Positions 1 through 8,740 are shown, numbered from the stretch's first letter. The stretch: DNA of 64,000 nucleotides from Microscilla marina ATCC 23134 (GCF_000169175.1 NZ_AAWS01000013.1:124001-188000), one strand, 5' to 3'. Translations and numbers: made by a program. Notes: generated by a model from the letters alone, not told the origin.

Positions 1-1560
1 GCCCTGTTTAAAAAATTAGACGAGCTTGAAGCAGAATTAAGAGAGCTGATTGCCGTTAATAGAATCAAAAATCTCGAAATTAAGAGAGCTTTGATTAGAG
101 AAACTCATGACATTCTGGAAGATGTACAAGATTGGAACGATGCCACCGAGCTGATTCGTGAGGTAAAACTCAAGTGGATCAAAACGGGAGCCGTGAAGAA
201 AGACTTCCAGGAGAGTATTGAAGAAGACTTTAACGAAATGGTGAGAGTTTTCTTTGACAAACGCAAAGATTTCTACAAGAGTAGAAACAACGAGGTAAAA
301 GACCGGGTGCGTATGTACCGTGATATTGTATATCGCGTAGAAAAAATGAAAGACTCTGATCGTTTTGATGAGACTTTCGAGCAGTTCCGTGATTTGCAGC
401 AGCGTTGGAAAACCATAGGAAAAATTCCACACAAACGTGCTGTAGAAATGTGGGATAAGTTTAAGAAAAGTAACGACTACTTCTTTAAGCGTTATAAGTC
501 TTACAAAGCCTTGCGCGAAGAGCACGCAGAGGATGAAGCACCTACAGAGGAGTTTCGTGATATGATTGTGCGCAAAATGTGTGTGAAAGCTGAAGACTTG
601 CTCGAAGATCCTGACATAGACTCGAGTGCTGATCAGGCAAAGGAATTGTTGATGAGCTGGAAGCGAATCAGTGGTATATTCAAAGGCATTGATCGCCACA
701 TGAGTAGCCAGTTCAGAAATGCCTGTGACCGCATTTTTGAGATAAAATACCTCATGCGGGTAATCAAAAGAAAGTATCCTTACTTTGATGATAAGCCCCG
801 TGAAGATCAATTACGCATCAAAATTAGTTTTATGCGTGAATTGATTCGTCGTGATGAGCACGATGTACAGTTTGCTGAAAGCAAATTGAGCCAGAGCCAA
901 AGTCAGTATGACAACCGTGGTGGTGGTTATAACAACAACAGGTACGACAACCGTGGAGGTGGTGACCGTTATAACAATAACCGTGGAGGCGGTGGAGGTT
1001 ATAATAAGTATGACAACCGCGACAAGTACGACAACCGTGGAGGTGGTGACCGTTATAACAATAACCGTGGAGGTGGCGACCGTTACAACAAATATGACAA
1101 CCGTGGAGGCGGAGGTTATAACAAGTATGACAACCGCGACAAGTACGACAACCGTGGAGGTGGCGACCGTTACAACAAATACGATAACCGCGACAAGTAC
1201 GACAACCGTGGAGGCGGTGACCGTTACAACAAGTATGATAACCGCGACAAATACGATAATCGTGGAGGTGGCGACCGTTACAACAAATATGACAACCGTG
1301 GTGGCGGTGGTAGTTATAACAACAACAGGTATGACAACCGTGGAGGTGGCGACCGTTATAACAACAACCGTGGAGGCGGTGGAGGTTATAATAAGTATGA
1401 CAACCGTGGAGGTGGCGACCGTTATAACAATAATCGTGGCTATCAAGACAAGGATGAACGCCAACTTCGTAATACGCTTGCCATTCAGAAGCGTAAAATT
1501 GAGGTGAAAAAACAAATTTTGGCAGAAATGGAGGCTGAATTGGCAGACTTAATGAATTAA
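1..1560 (+). CDS. DUF349 protein with RGG-repeat tail (5' partial)
   Basis: The frame is open from base 1, so the true start lies outside the window; a TTG at 91 is only an internal codon. About 520 codons are visible. The first 300 residues are charged and helical with three DUF349-type units, recognisable by a W followed by a K/P-rich loop and an F/Y-rich end (for example RWKTIGKIPHKRAVEMWDKF and the later LLMSWKRISGIF). From about nt 905 to 1440 the protein becomes an Arg-Gly-Gly/Tyr-Asp-Asn repeat, then ends in a charged helix. DUF349 proteins are poorly characterised; RGG/YNN-rich tails usually bind RNA or drive condensation, so an RNA-associated role is inferred. Family call is firm, function is not. 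Confidence 0.85.
   Translation, partial: ALFKKLDELEAELRELIAVNRIKNLEIKRALIRETHDILEDVQDWNDATELIREVKLKWIKTGAVKKDFQESIEEDFNEMVRVFFDKRKDFYKSRNNEVKDRVRMYRDIVYRVEKMKDSDRFDETFEQFRDLQQRWKTIGKIPHKRAVEMWDKFKKSNDYFFKRYKSYKALREEHAEDEAPTEEFRDMIVRKMCVKAEDLLEDPDIDSSADQAKELLMSWKRISGIFKGIDRHMSSQFRNACDRIFEIKYLMRVIKRKYPYFDDKPREDQLRIKISFMRELIRRDEHDVQFAESKLSQSQSQYDNRGGGYNNNRYDNRGGGDRYNNNRGGGGGYNKYDNRDKYDNRGGGDRYNNNRGGGDRYNKYDNRGGGGYNKYDNRDKYDNRGGGDRYNKYDNRDKYDNRGGGDRYNKYDNRDKYDNRGGGDRYNKYDNRGGGGSYNNNRYDNRGGGDRYNNNRGGGGGYNKYDNRGGGDRYNNNRGYQDKDERQLRNTLAIQKRKIEVKKQILAEMEAELADLMN
905..1440 (+). repeat. In-frame tandem repeat encoding RGG/YDNR tail
   Basis: About 530 bp of degenerate direct repeats built from modules reading YDNRGGGDRYN, NKYDNRDK and GGGGYN. 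Copies differ mainly at third positions, so the peptide is kept while the DNA drifts. The repeat also keeps one further plus-strand frame and one minus-strand frame open; these are composition artefacts. Such a tract is expected to change length by slippage. Confidence 0.9.
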
Positions 1561-1572
1561 AAATGTAGCTAA

Positions 1573-1634
1573 AAAGCCTGTTTAAAGAACGTATTTATAC
1601 ATTTTAGTCAACAGGCTTAAAAAAACTATTTTTT
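1573..1634 (+). terminator. Possible terminator after DUF349 gene
   Basis: AAGCCTGTT at 1573 pairs with AACAGGCTT at 1610 across a long AT-rich loop; a T-run follows only after an A-run and TAT. Weak, since the loop is about 28 nt. Confidence 0.35.
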
Positions 1635-1733
1635 TTGTCAAAAAAGAATGGAATTTGTTAAAACAAATTCCTCTGTCAGATAGTATCTGAAAATAAATAG
1701 ATGTAGAACAATAACCTTTTTCAATTTCTATAT

Positions 1734-1955
1734 ATGTACTGGACATTAGAATTAGCTTCATATTTAGAAGATGCTCCGTGGCCTGCCACAAAAGAGGAGT
1801 TAATAGACTTCTCTCTTCGAACGGGAGCCCCTATGGAAATCGTGGAGAATCTTCAACAAATTGAAGACGACGGCCAACCTTATGAGAACATTGAGGAAAT
1901 CTGGCCAGATTATCCAACAAAAGATGATTTCCTTTTCAATGACGATGAATATTAG
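1734..1955 (+). CDS. DUF2795 family protein
   Basis: A 73-residue acidic protein beginning MYWTLELASYLEDAPWPATK and containing LIDFSLRTGAP and IEEIWPDYP. This is the pattern of the DUF2795 family common in Bacteroidota, and the full family length is present. The function is unknown; the family is small, cytosolic and strongly conserved. It stands alone, with a good hairpin terminator 30 bp downstream. Confidence 0.88.
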   Translation: MYWTLELASYLEDAPWPATKEELIDFSLRTGAPMEIVENLQQIEDDGQPYENIEEIWPDYPTKDDFLFNDDEY

Positions 1956-1984
1956 CGTATGCTTATAACTTCGTATGATTTCAA

Positions 1985-2030
1985 GAATAGCTATTTATAG
2001 ACTTCGGTTTATAGGTAGCTATTTTTTTTT
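1985..2030 (+). terminator. Rho-independent terminator after DUF2795 gene
   Basis: AATAGCTA and TAGCTATT flank an inner TATAGACTTCGGTTTATA hairpin with a CTTCGG-type loop, followed by a run of T. Confidence 0.8.
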
Positions 2031-2044
2031 GCGTATTTTTAAAT

Positions 2045-2971
2045 ATGAGTTCTCTAAGATTTACATTGTTATTTCACTTCATTACACTATCAGGGTGGTT
2101 GGTGTCCTGTACTGAAGCAACCACTTCAAGCCAGCCAAAACAGCAAACCGATACGCTGGAAGCCACACCTTATGGCAAACTTTACCTACGGTCTAACCAG
2201 CCTCTTGTAAACCTGTTACCCAATGTACCTGACATATTGCCTGATGTGGGCATAGCTACTTTCCCAAAGCAAAAAAAACGTGCAATGATTCGGCTACCTT
2301 TTGCTAATAACACTTCTCTGAGAAAATTATTAGTCATTGATAAAAAAACAGTCTGGCAAATTCAACCCTGTCAGGCATTATTGTTTGGCAGTGGTATGAG
2401 CATTGACGCTGATGGTTCGCCAAGGGCTTATCACCCTAAAAACACTGGGATTGACGACTTGAAACACGCAGGTAAAGGAGGTAAATGGTGGGCGATTGCT
2501 ACAAAAAATGGTAAACCAGTAGTGCAGAAAAGTGGTTATTATGTATCTATGACCAGTCTGCAAGATTTTAGGTATGCTCCCTGGGATCAGCGGAGGTATG
2601 TCAATGCTGAGACAATACCTTATATAGTATTGCCTCCTAAGGTAAAGCAAAGTGGAAGGGTAAAGTTGGGTGATGTAGCAGTAGTCTATAACACTCGCAA
2701 CAAGCGTTGGGCGTATGCCATATATGCCGATACAGGTGCCAACACCAGAATAGGAGAAGGCTCTATAGCTTTGGCGCGTTTATTAGGTGTAAATGCCAAT
2801 GCACGTACTGGAGGCGTAGCAAACGGGATTATTTATGTAGTTTTTCCTGGAAGCGGTCAGGGTAAACCAATGATGTACTCGACCATCCGGTCAATTGGAA
2901 AGCCTTTGTTTGATCAGCTGGGTGGGGCAAGGGGCTTGTTGTCCCTCAGTAAGGGGATTCTAACGCCATAG
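2045..2971 (+). CDS. Chitosanase-like lipoprotein (GH75-type)
   Basis: 308 residues. The N-terminus is a lipoprotein signal with lipobox WLVSC at about residues 18-22, so it should be membrane-anchored and exported. The body contains DGSPRAYHP, GGKWWAI, YVNAETIPYIVLP, AYAIYADTGAN, IGEGSIALARLLG and IIYVVFPGSG, the order typical of glycoside hydrolase family 75 chitosanases, in which the Asp of the YADTG-type segment and the Glu of IGEGSIAL are the likely acid residues. GH75 enzymes hydrolyse chitosan. Its own promoter region follows the preceding terminator. Family call is from motif memory, so substrate should be treated as probable. Confidence 0.72.
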   Translation: MSSLRFTLLFHFITLSGWLVSCTEATTSSQPKQQTDTLEATPYGKLYLRSNQPLVNLLPNVPDILPDVGIATFPKQKKRAMIRLPFANNTSLRKLLVIDKKTVWQIQPCQALLFGSGMSIDADGSPRAYHPKNTGIDDLKHAGKGGKWWAIATKNGKPVVQKSGYYVSMTSLQDFRYAPWDQRRYVNAETIPYIVLPPKVKQSGRVKLGDVAVVYNTRNKRWAYAIYADTGANTRIGEGSIALARLLGVNANARTGGVANGIIYVVFPGSGQGKPMMYSTIRSIGKPLFDQLGGARGLLSLSKGILTP

Positions 2972-3157
2972 CCCTTGTTGTAAGTAAAAAGAGAGAGGGC
3001 AATTTTTCTTGCCAAGTCATCAGTTTTGTATAATAAGCCTCTTTTTTCGTATAAAATTTAATCTTTTATCACCTGACATGAGTTATATTTAAAGTAACAC
3101 GATTTTAATTGCAAGTATTACTATTATTTATTGAAGTAAAACTTAAAAATGTACATT

Positions 3158-3934
3158 ATGAAACACTACACTTTAATTACTTTGAGTATTATGGGCTTAT
3201 TGTTTAGTTCTTGTACTGTGGTAAGGCAAGATATGGTAGGGGTGAAGACTAAGTTTGGTAAAGTCAAGCCACGAACTTTAGAACCTGGACTTTATTCCAT
3301 TAACCCGTTTACCACTAAAATGTTAACACTCCCCGCCAGGTCTATTAATATGGAGCTGAAAATAGATTTACCAAGTAAAGAAGGGCTCACTATTTCTTCA
3401 GACATATCTATACTTTATCGCATAAAAAAAGAGGATGCGGCTGAAATACTTAAAAATGTAGGATATGGATATGAGAAAACTCTTATATTACCAGTTTTTA
3501 GATCGGCTTCTGCCGATGTGTGTGCCAGGTTTTTTGCCAAAGATATGCATTCAGGAGAGCGGTCGGTCATAGAAAATAAAATTCAAGAGCGCATGAAAGA
3601 GCTACTTGATAAGCGAGGTTTTTTGATAGAAGCAGTATTGCTCAAAAGCATAAGTTTACCTGCGAGAGTATCCAAAGCGATCGAACAAAAACTTGCTGCT
3701 GAACAAGACGCTATGAGAATGCAGTTTGTTTTACAGCGTGAGCAACAAGAAGCAAAAAGAAAGCGAATTGAGGCTGAAGGAATAAAAGACTTTCAAAAAA
3801 TCATTTCAAATGGATTGACAAAAGAAGTACTTCAGATGAGAAGCATTGAAGTGATGAAAGAATTGGTGAGGTCTGGCAATTCTAAAGTAATTATTACTAA
3901 CGGAAAGACTCCTTTGTTTTTGGATGATAAATAG
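3158..3934 (+). CDS. SPFH/band 7 (prohibitin-like) lipoprotein
   Basis: About 258 residues. I chose the ATG at 3158 (MKHYTLITLS) because it gives a compact lipoprotein signal ending FSSC; an in-frame ATG at 3149 adds three residues. After the lipobox the protein reads VGVKTKFGKVKPRTLEPGLYSINPF, the hallmark start of a band 7 domain, and residues 165-215 form an Ala/Glu/Lys coiled coil (RVSKAIEQKLAAEQDA onward) as in prohibitins and HflK/C. SPFH proteins form ring-like membrane scaffolds that influence proteases and lipid domains. Being a lipoprotein rather than a transmembrane SPFH protein is a Bacteroidota trait. No neighbour indicates a partner. Confidence 0.85.
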   Translation: MKHYTLITLSIMGLLFSSCTVVRQDMVGVKTKFGKVKPRTLEPGLYSINPFTTKMLTLPARSINMELKIDLPSKEGLTISSDISILYRIKKEDAAEILKNVGYGYEKTLILPVFRSASADVCARFFAKDMHSGERSVIENKIQERMKELLDKRGFLIEAVLLKSISLPARVSKAIEQKLAAEQDAMRMQFVLQREQQEAKRKRIEAEGIKDFQKIISNGLTKEVLQMRSIEVMKELVRSGNSKVIITNGKTPLFLDDK

Positions 3935-4538
3935 CCTTGATGTTGCTAATAAGAGGGGACAGTAACAGCTCAGGAGAGTTTATAATTTTATTTTTTTTGA
4001 ACAAAAAAGCTGCGGAGTTGTTATTTTGGTAACATATAACTTTTTTAAAAGGTTATTTTTGATAATAGAGAAAGGCTGACTAGATGGCTATTTTTGCGTT
4101 CTATAGGGCATTTGGTTAAATGATAGGTAATTTACTTAATCAATAATGTTAATTTAATATTTTTATTACATTAATAAATTGTTAATTTTGCTTCAGAATT
4201 GATCACAATTAGTCAACTAACTAACAAAATAACTGAAAAAACAAGCAGTAATAAAAGTATAAATATAAGAAGAGTTACAATACAGAAAGTATAGGAGAGC
4301 CTAAAATACTATCAATCCTAATGTTGTTAGTAACGAACGTACTAATGAGTAGGGTAAGCGCCTAGTAAAAGAAACAAAAACAAAGGTTATCAGTGAGGTA
4401 ACCCAGCAAGATAATAAGATTACAGCTAATCCGATTTCAGAGGCTATAAAATCTGAAACAGTAGCCAAGCCTTTAATAAAAAGGAAAAAAAGGCTACATC
4501 AATTAAAATAAAAGTTTAAAAACATAAAATCCAAAAAT
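3935..4538. other. AT-rich intergenic region with a decayed coding stretch
   Basis: No complete gene. From about 4357 to 4509 one plus-strand frame is open and reads ETKTKVISEVTQQDNK then ISEAIKSETVAKPLIKRK; the KSETVAK segment recurs at 5439-5459 ahead of the second H1-like gene. This suggests the leader of the H1-like gene was duplicated together with the gene and is degenerating. Confidence 0.4.
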
Positions 4539-4754
4539 ATGAAGAAAGCTATCAAAAAAGCAAAATCTAAAGCTGAAAAAGCAGTAAAAGAAGCCAATAC
4601 TAAAATGCAAGAAAAAATAACTGATGCTAAGAAAGAGGCTAAAAAAGCTAAAGCTGAAGCCGAAAAGAAAGTAGAAAAAGCAAAGGCTAAAGTAAAAGCA
4701 GAAGCTAAAAAAGCTAAAGCGGAGGCAAAAGCTAAAAAATCAAAGAAGAAATAA
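4539..4754 (+). CDS. Histone-H1-like Lys/Ala-rich protein, copy 1
   Basis: 71 residues made almost wholly of Lys, Ala and Glu (MKKAIKKAKSKAEKAVKEAN then KAKAEAKK repeats), ending in a Lys cluster. The composition matches the Lys/Ala tails of bacterial histone-H1-like proteins and of some granule-associated phasins; it would be a long charged helix. A near-identical paralogue lies 980 bp downstream with the same order of leader, gene and hairpin terminator. DNA binding is inferred. Since the second copy lies next to acetoacetyl-CoA reductase, a polyhydroxybutyrate-granule role is an alternative. Confidence 0.75.
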   Translation: MKKAIKKAKSKAEKAVKEANTKMQEKITDAKKEAKKAKAEAEKKVEKAKAKVKAEAKKAKAEAKAKKSKKK

Positions 4755-4777
4755 TAAAAACAAGCTCTAGAAGCGTA

Positions 4778-4808
4778 AAAAACAGGCAATGAAAATTGCC
4801 TGTTTTTT
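4778..4808 (+). terminator. Terminator of H1-like gene 1
   Basis: AAAACAGGCAAT and ATTGCCTGTTTTTT form a strong stem with a GAAA loop and a T-run. Confidence 0.88.
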
Positions 4809-4856
4809 GTCGGATTCACCTTAATAATTCAGTATGTATAGCCTCTTCAATGACTG

Positions 4857-4911
4857 GTATACGTATTGCCTACTGCTGATTGCATGATCGGCTCCAGTAA
4901 TAAAACTAGCC
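4857..4911 (-). pseudogene. Remnant of a reductase 3' end (phaB-like)
   Basis: Read on the minus strand this stretch gives MASFITGADHAISSRQYVY, aligning with the last 19 residues of the intact reductase at 6019-6765 (SSFVTGANYAINGGQHVY). The DNA of the two also aligns base by base with scattered changes. The remnant sits just after the first H1-like terminator, as the intact gene sits after the second, so an H1-like plus reductase unit was duplicated and the first reductase was lost. Confidence 0.7.
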
Positions 4912-5040
4912 ATCAGGCTAAGAAGAAAGCAGTAAAAAGAAAAAATACCACTACCACCTCAGCTAGTACTCCCACGTGCTGATCGAACCGCCAAAGTTTA
5001 CACATTGAAAGACGCTTTATGGGTAGGTAGGGTAGAGTAG

Positions 5041-5308
5041 CTAGTGCACTGGGGATTCAATAAATGTGCTATTTATTCGAGGGTATTTTGTTTGCTGACG
5101 CACTTAAAAAAGTGCGCAGAGTTAGTTTACAATTCCGATGTATATCGGAACCGGAGCTACGCAAACTTTTTGAAGTAAAGTCAGCGGGCTAAAGACTCCG
5201 AAGAACCGAGCCTATTTCTAAATCCCGATTCATTTCATCGGGGCAGCTATGCTGTGGCGAGCTCTGCGAAGCTAACATGGTAGGAATTTAGTCCCCAGTG
5301 CACACTAG
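5041..5308. mobile_element. MITE-like element with terminal inverted repeats
   Basis: The left end reads CTAGTGCACTGGGGA and the reverse complement of the right end reads CTAGTGTGCACTGGGGA, imperfect terminal inverted repeats 268 bp apart. There is no transposase frame inside. Internal palindromes (CGCACTT with AAGTGCG; TTCCGATGTATATCGGAA; CCCGATTCATTTCATCGGG) would fold the element strongly. It lies between the two duplicated H1-like genes. No clear target-site duplication was seen. Confidence 0.6.
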
Positions 5309-5519
5309 TACCTTAAATATTAAATAATGGGTTAGGTATTAGGGGGAGCAAAAATAAATACTAAAGAGTCGCTTCTTTAATATTTAAAAAAATAACTTTA
5401 GTAATCAAAGTTACAACTAACCATTGTTTCACAATTCCTAAAAAGTGAAACGGTAGCCAAACTTCAATAAAAGTACGCTACAACAATAAAACAAAAATCA
5501 AAAATAAAAGTTTTAAAAA

Positions 5520-5750
5520 ATGAAAAAAGCCAAAGAACAAATTAAAAAAGCCCAAGCCAAAGCAGAACAAAAAGCTAAAGAAGCAAACGCTAAAATGAAA
5601 GAAAAAATAGCTGAGGCTAAAAAAGAAGCTAAAAAAGCTAAAGCTGAAGCCGAAAAGAAAGTAGATAAAGCAAAGGCTAAAGTGAAATCTGAAGCTAAAA
5701 AAACCAAAGCTAAAGCCAAGAGTAAAAAAGCTAAAGCGAAGAAAAAATAA
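5520..5750 (+). CDS. Histone-H1-like Lys/Ala-rich protein, copy 2
   Basis: 76 residues, paralogous to the 4539 gene: both share EANxKMxEKIxxAKKEAKK and KAKAEAEKKV segments, with differences concentrated at the N-terminus and the terminal Lys/Ala cluster. Like copy 1 it is preceded by a purine-rich leader containing GAAACGGTAGCCAA and followed by a hairpin ending in GCCTGTTTTTTTT. It would be an extended basic helix that could bind nucleic acid. It is convergent with the acetoacetyl-CoA reductase gene. Confidence 0.75.
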   Translation: MKKAKEQIKKAQAKAEQKAKEANAKMKEKIAEAKKEAKKAKAEAEKKVDKAKAKVKSEAKKTKAKAKSKKAKAKKK

Positions 5751-5772
5751 TAAATACAAGTTCTAAAATTAA

Positions 5773-5807
5773 AAAAAACAGGCAATTTTCACTGCCTGTT
5801 TTTTTTA
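5773..5807 (+). terminator. Terminator of H1-like gene 2
   Basis: AAAACAGGCA and TGCCTGTTTT form the stem, followed by eight T; near copy of the terminator at 4778. Confidence 0.88.
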
Positions 5808-6018
5808 TGTATTTAGAAAATATACATTGAGAAGTATTCTAAGGAAACAAAATACCTGTTTGGTAAAGCCTGAAATAAATCAAGGTTATAGCTCCAATAT
5901 AACTAACATTGAGTACAGCAGTGCGATGATAGTTCTTTTTGAAGCAGTACACTAGCCAAGTATAACACTTGGTGGAGTAGGTGAGTTTTCTGGTTTTACT
6001 TATAATATAAATAGGTTT

Positions 6019-6765
6019 TTAGTATACGTGTTGCCCACCATTGATTGCATAATTGGCTCCAGTGACAAAACTTGAGTTTTCAGAGGCAAGGAATGATACC
6101 AAATGTGCCACTTCAAAAGTACCACCCAAACGCCCTACCGGAATCTGATCAATTATTTTTTGGCGTACATCTTCGCGTACAGCCATCACCATATCGGTAC
6201 CAATATAACCAGGCGAGATAGTGTTTACTGTAATCCCTTTTTTGGCTACTTCCATTGCCAGTGTTTTAGTAAAGCCGTGGATACCTGCTTTTGCGGCAGA
6301 GTAATTGGCTTGTCCAAACTGTCCTCTTTGACCATTTACTGACGAAATATTGATAATCCGTCCATAGCCTTGGTTACGCATATCGGCAATTACATGGCGT
6401 GAGCAATTAAAAACACTGGTAAGGTTAGTACCAATCACAGCGTCCCATTGATCTTTTGACATTTTGTGGAAAGCAATGTCGCGGGTAATACCTGCATTGT
6501 TGATCAATATATCGATGACTCCTACTTTCTCCTTGATTTCGGTAATCATTTTTTCAACTGAATCAAAGTCACATACATCACCTAAAAACATCTCTATTTC
6601 AAAGCCTTCAGCTTTCATTTCAGCTGCCCATTTTTCTGCTTTTTCAGGGTTACGGTAGTTAGCAAGCACCCTGTAGTTGTCTGTAAAAAGCTGCTTACAC
6701 ATAGCAGTACCCAGACCACCAGTTGCACCAGTAACAAGCGCTATTCTTTTATTATTTGCATCCAT
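6019..6765 (-). CDS. phaB: Acetoacetyl-CoA reductase (short-chain dehydrogenase)
   Basis: 248 residues. Residues 8-20 carry the Rossmann motif TGATGGLG, NNAG is at about 90, and the catalytic Ser, Tyr and Lys appear in INISSVNGQRGQFGQANYSAAKAG. The signatures AGITRDIAFHKM and the terminus GGQHVY are those of the PhaB branch rather than of fatty-acid FabG, so it should reduce acetoacetyl-CoA to 3-hydroxybutyryl-CoA with NADPH. The matching thiolase is encoded at 37389-38567, not next to it, and no PHB synthase is visible in the window. fabG-like function remains an alternative. Confidence 0.85.
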   Translation of the reverse strand: MDANNKRIALVTGATGGLGTAMCKQLFTDNYRVLANYRNPEKAEKWAAEMKAEGFEIEMFLGDVCDFDSVEKMITEIKEKVGVIDILINNAGITRDIAFHKMSKDQWDAVIGTNLTSVFNCSRHVIADMRNQGYGRIINISSVNGQRGQFGQANYSAAKAGIHGFTKTLAMEVAKKGITVNTISPGYIGTDMVMAVREDVRQKIIDQIPVGRLGGTFEVAHLVSFLASENSSFVTGANYAINGGQHVY

Positions 6766-7015
6766 ATCAGTTTACTTTTGACTTAGGTTATCTATTTGAG
6801 AGTGATACAAATGTATTAAAGTTTTCTAATCTTTTCTTACATTGTAATAAAAAAAACTTAAAAATATTGGAATAATCGGATGCTTGTAAATATTACATTT
6901 TTTGGCGTAATAAACTAATTTAAAGCTTTTTGTGTATTAGAAAAATTATATTTAAATAAAATTAATGCAATCAGACAAATGCTTTAATAAGTACAATTAA
7001 AACTTGATAAAGTGT

Positions 7016-8668
7016 TTATTTTCGGTTTACACCTTCCAAAATCAAATTATTCATCGGGTTGGTTTCCAGACCTTCAATGTTATTTTGTTTAAGCCATATA
7101 TTTTCGTCGTAATAGAGTACAATTACCGCAGCTTCATCCATGATCATTTGATCCATTTTGCGATAAGCACTGTGTCGGGTAGATGAGCTTTGGGCAGTAC
7201 GGGCTGCTTCAAAGAGCTGGTCAAACTGAGTGCTTTGATAGTGGGTTTTGTTAGGTCCATCAGGAGCAAAGTTTTTGCTGTAAAACATTGCCAGGTAATT
7301 TTCCGGATCAGGATAGTCGCCCAACCAAGAGCCCCTGAATAACCCTGCTTTGCCAGCATCTACTTTTTGTTGGTGTTTCGAAAACTTCTGACGGTTAATC
7401 ACTACATTGACTCCAATGTAGCGCCATTGTGACTGAAGGTATTCAGCCAGTTTTTTGTCGGCTAGGTGAGTATGCAAAGTAATGGTTGGCAAACCTTTAC
7501 CCTCTGGGTAACCTGCTTCTTTCAACAATTTACGTGCTTTTACAATGTTATACCGATAACCCTTGGCACGAGTACTGTAAGAAATAACTTCGGGTACAAT
7601 GCCATAGTGCCCCGGAATGCCCACTTGATTTCGTAGTTTATTTACCAACCCTTCACGATCGATGGCATAACTAAGTGCCAGACGTAATTTTTTGTTTGTC
7701 CAAAGTTTTTTTTCGCTGGGGTGTTCAAATGCAAACCCTATGTATTCAGTATTCATATAAGGTACCTTTTCTACAGTAAACTTCCCCAACCATTTTTCTT
7801 TTACAGTACCATCTTCATCTAGCAATAAGTCAGCACTACTTTCTATGGTTCCAGTCAAAAAATCGAGCTTACCTTGAGTAAACATTTTAAAGGCTTTTTT
7901 GCGATCTTCTATAAATGAGATACGCACCTCATCCATCAATGGAAGTTTTTTGCCATCATAGGTAAACTTCCAGTAGAGAAGGTTTTTTTTGAGCAGCAAC
8001 AACTTGTTGGGTTTCCAGAGTACAAATCTAAAAGCACCAGTACCCACAGGGTTTTTACCAAACTCTTTACCGTATCTGGTAACTGCCTCATGAGGCACTA
8101 CCAAAGTGTATGGCATCGCCAACAACTGGGGTAAATGATCAAAGCGTTGGTGAAGGTATACCCTAAAGCTATAGCGGCTGATTGCTCGAAAACAAGTGTC
8201 AGAAATGGATTGATTAGAGTTACGCAGCACTTTATCTTTAAATATCCAGACTCCAGGACTTTTGGTTTCCGGATTCAAGATACGTCGGTAAGTATACACA
8301 AAATCGGCTGCTACTACCTCCCGCCTTTTATGGTTAGCAAACACTTCGTGGTTGTGAAACCTGATGCCTTTTTTGATGTGAAAAGTGTATGTTTTACCGT
8401 CTTCAGTTACTTCCCATTTATTTACCAGGTCGGGGGTTACTCGGTTGCTTCTTCCAAAGCGAAACAAGCCATTGTAAAGCTGAGTAACTGCCCAGATGTT
8501 GGCTCTTTTATTGGCAAAAGCCGGGTCGAGTGAAGTGAGTCCTCCGGTTTGGTTATATCTAAAAACTTTTTTCTTGCCAACTTGGGCTATAGATACGTGT
8601 GCAAGGTGGATGAATACAATGCTGAACACAAAAGAAGTTAAGTACTTATTAAATTTTTTAAATAGCAT
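7016..8668 (-). CDS. Peptide ABC transporter substrate-binding protein
   Basis: 550 residues with a Sec signal peptide ending around VSIAQ (residue 29). The body shows the SBP family 5 layout: LTSLDPAFANKRANIWAVTQ, LYNGLFRF, PDLVNKWEVTEDGKTYTFHI, and later LALSYAIDREGLVNKLRN and LKEAGYPEGKGLPTITLHTH. This is the OppA/DppA type, which delivers oligopeptides to an inner-membrane ABC importer. No permease or ATPase gene is adjacent, so the transporter itself is encoded elsewhere or the protein works alone. It follows the CAP lipoprotein gene on the same strand but a terminator lies between them. Confidence 0.9.
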   Translation of the reverse strand: MLFKKFNKYLTSFVFSIVFIHLAHVSIAQVGKKKVFRYNQTGGLTSLDPAFANKRANIWAVTQLYNGLFRFGRSNRVTPDLVNKWEVTEDGKTYTFHIKKGIRFHNHEVFANHKRREVVAADFVYTYRRILNPETKSPGVWIFKDKVLRNSNQSISDTCFRAISRYSFRVYLHQRFDHLPQLLAMPYTLVVPHEAVTRYGKEFGKNPVGTGAFRFVLWKPNKLLLLKKNLLYWKFTYDGKKLPLMDEVRISFIEDRKKAFKMFTQGKLDFLTGTIESSADLLLDEDGTVKEKWLGKFTVEKVPYMNTEYIGFAFEHPSEKKLWTNKKLRLALSYAIDREGLVNKLRNQVGIPGHYGIVPEVISYSTRAKGYRYNIVKARKLLKEAGYPEGKGLPTITLHTHLADKKLAEYLQSQWRYIGVNVVINRQKFSKHQQKVDAGKAGLFRGSWLGDYPDPENYLAMFYSKNFAPDGPNKTHYQSTQFDQLFEAARTAQSSSTRHSAYRKMDQMIMDEAAVIVLYYDENIWLKQNNIEGLETNPMNNLILEGVNRK

Positions 8669-8707
8669 AAGGTCTAAATTCTTAGTGAGTGGTTGTTTGT
8701 TGAAATA

Positions 8708-8740
8708 TAAAAAAAAGTCGGTGGAAACACCGACTTTAAT
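8708..8740 (-). terminator. Terminator of CAP-domain gene
   Basis: AAAGTCGGTG GAAA CACCGACTTT is a perfect stem with a tetraloop; on the minus strand it is followed by a run of T, so it serves the gene ending at 8777. Confidence 0.85.

Noticed and set aside
905-1440. Possible CRISPR array
   Set aside because: The repeats are in-frame coding units without unique spacers; the same holds for 62523-63110.
811-1515. Minus-strand frame of 234 codons and plus-strand frame of 199 codons across the RGG repeat
   Set aside because: Both are rich in Thr/Val/Ile repeats that arise only because the coding repeat lacks stops in these frames; no independent start or family.
4499-4819. Phe/Ala-rich minus-strand frames opposite the H1-like genes (also 5478-5785)
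   Set aside because: They are complements of the Lys/Ala codons and extend over the terminators.
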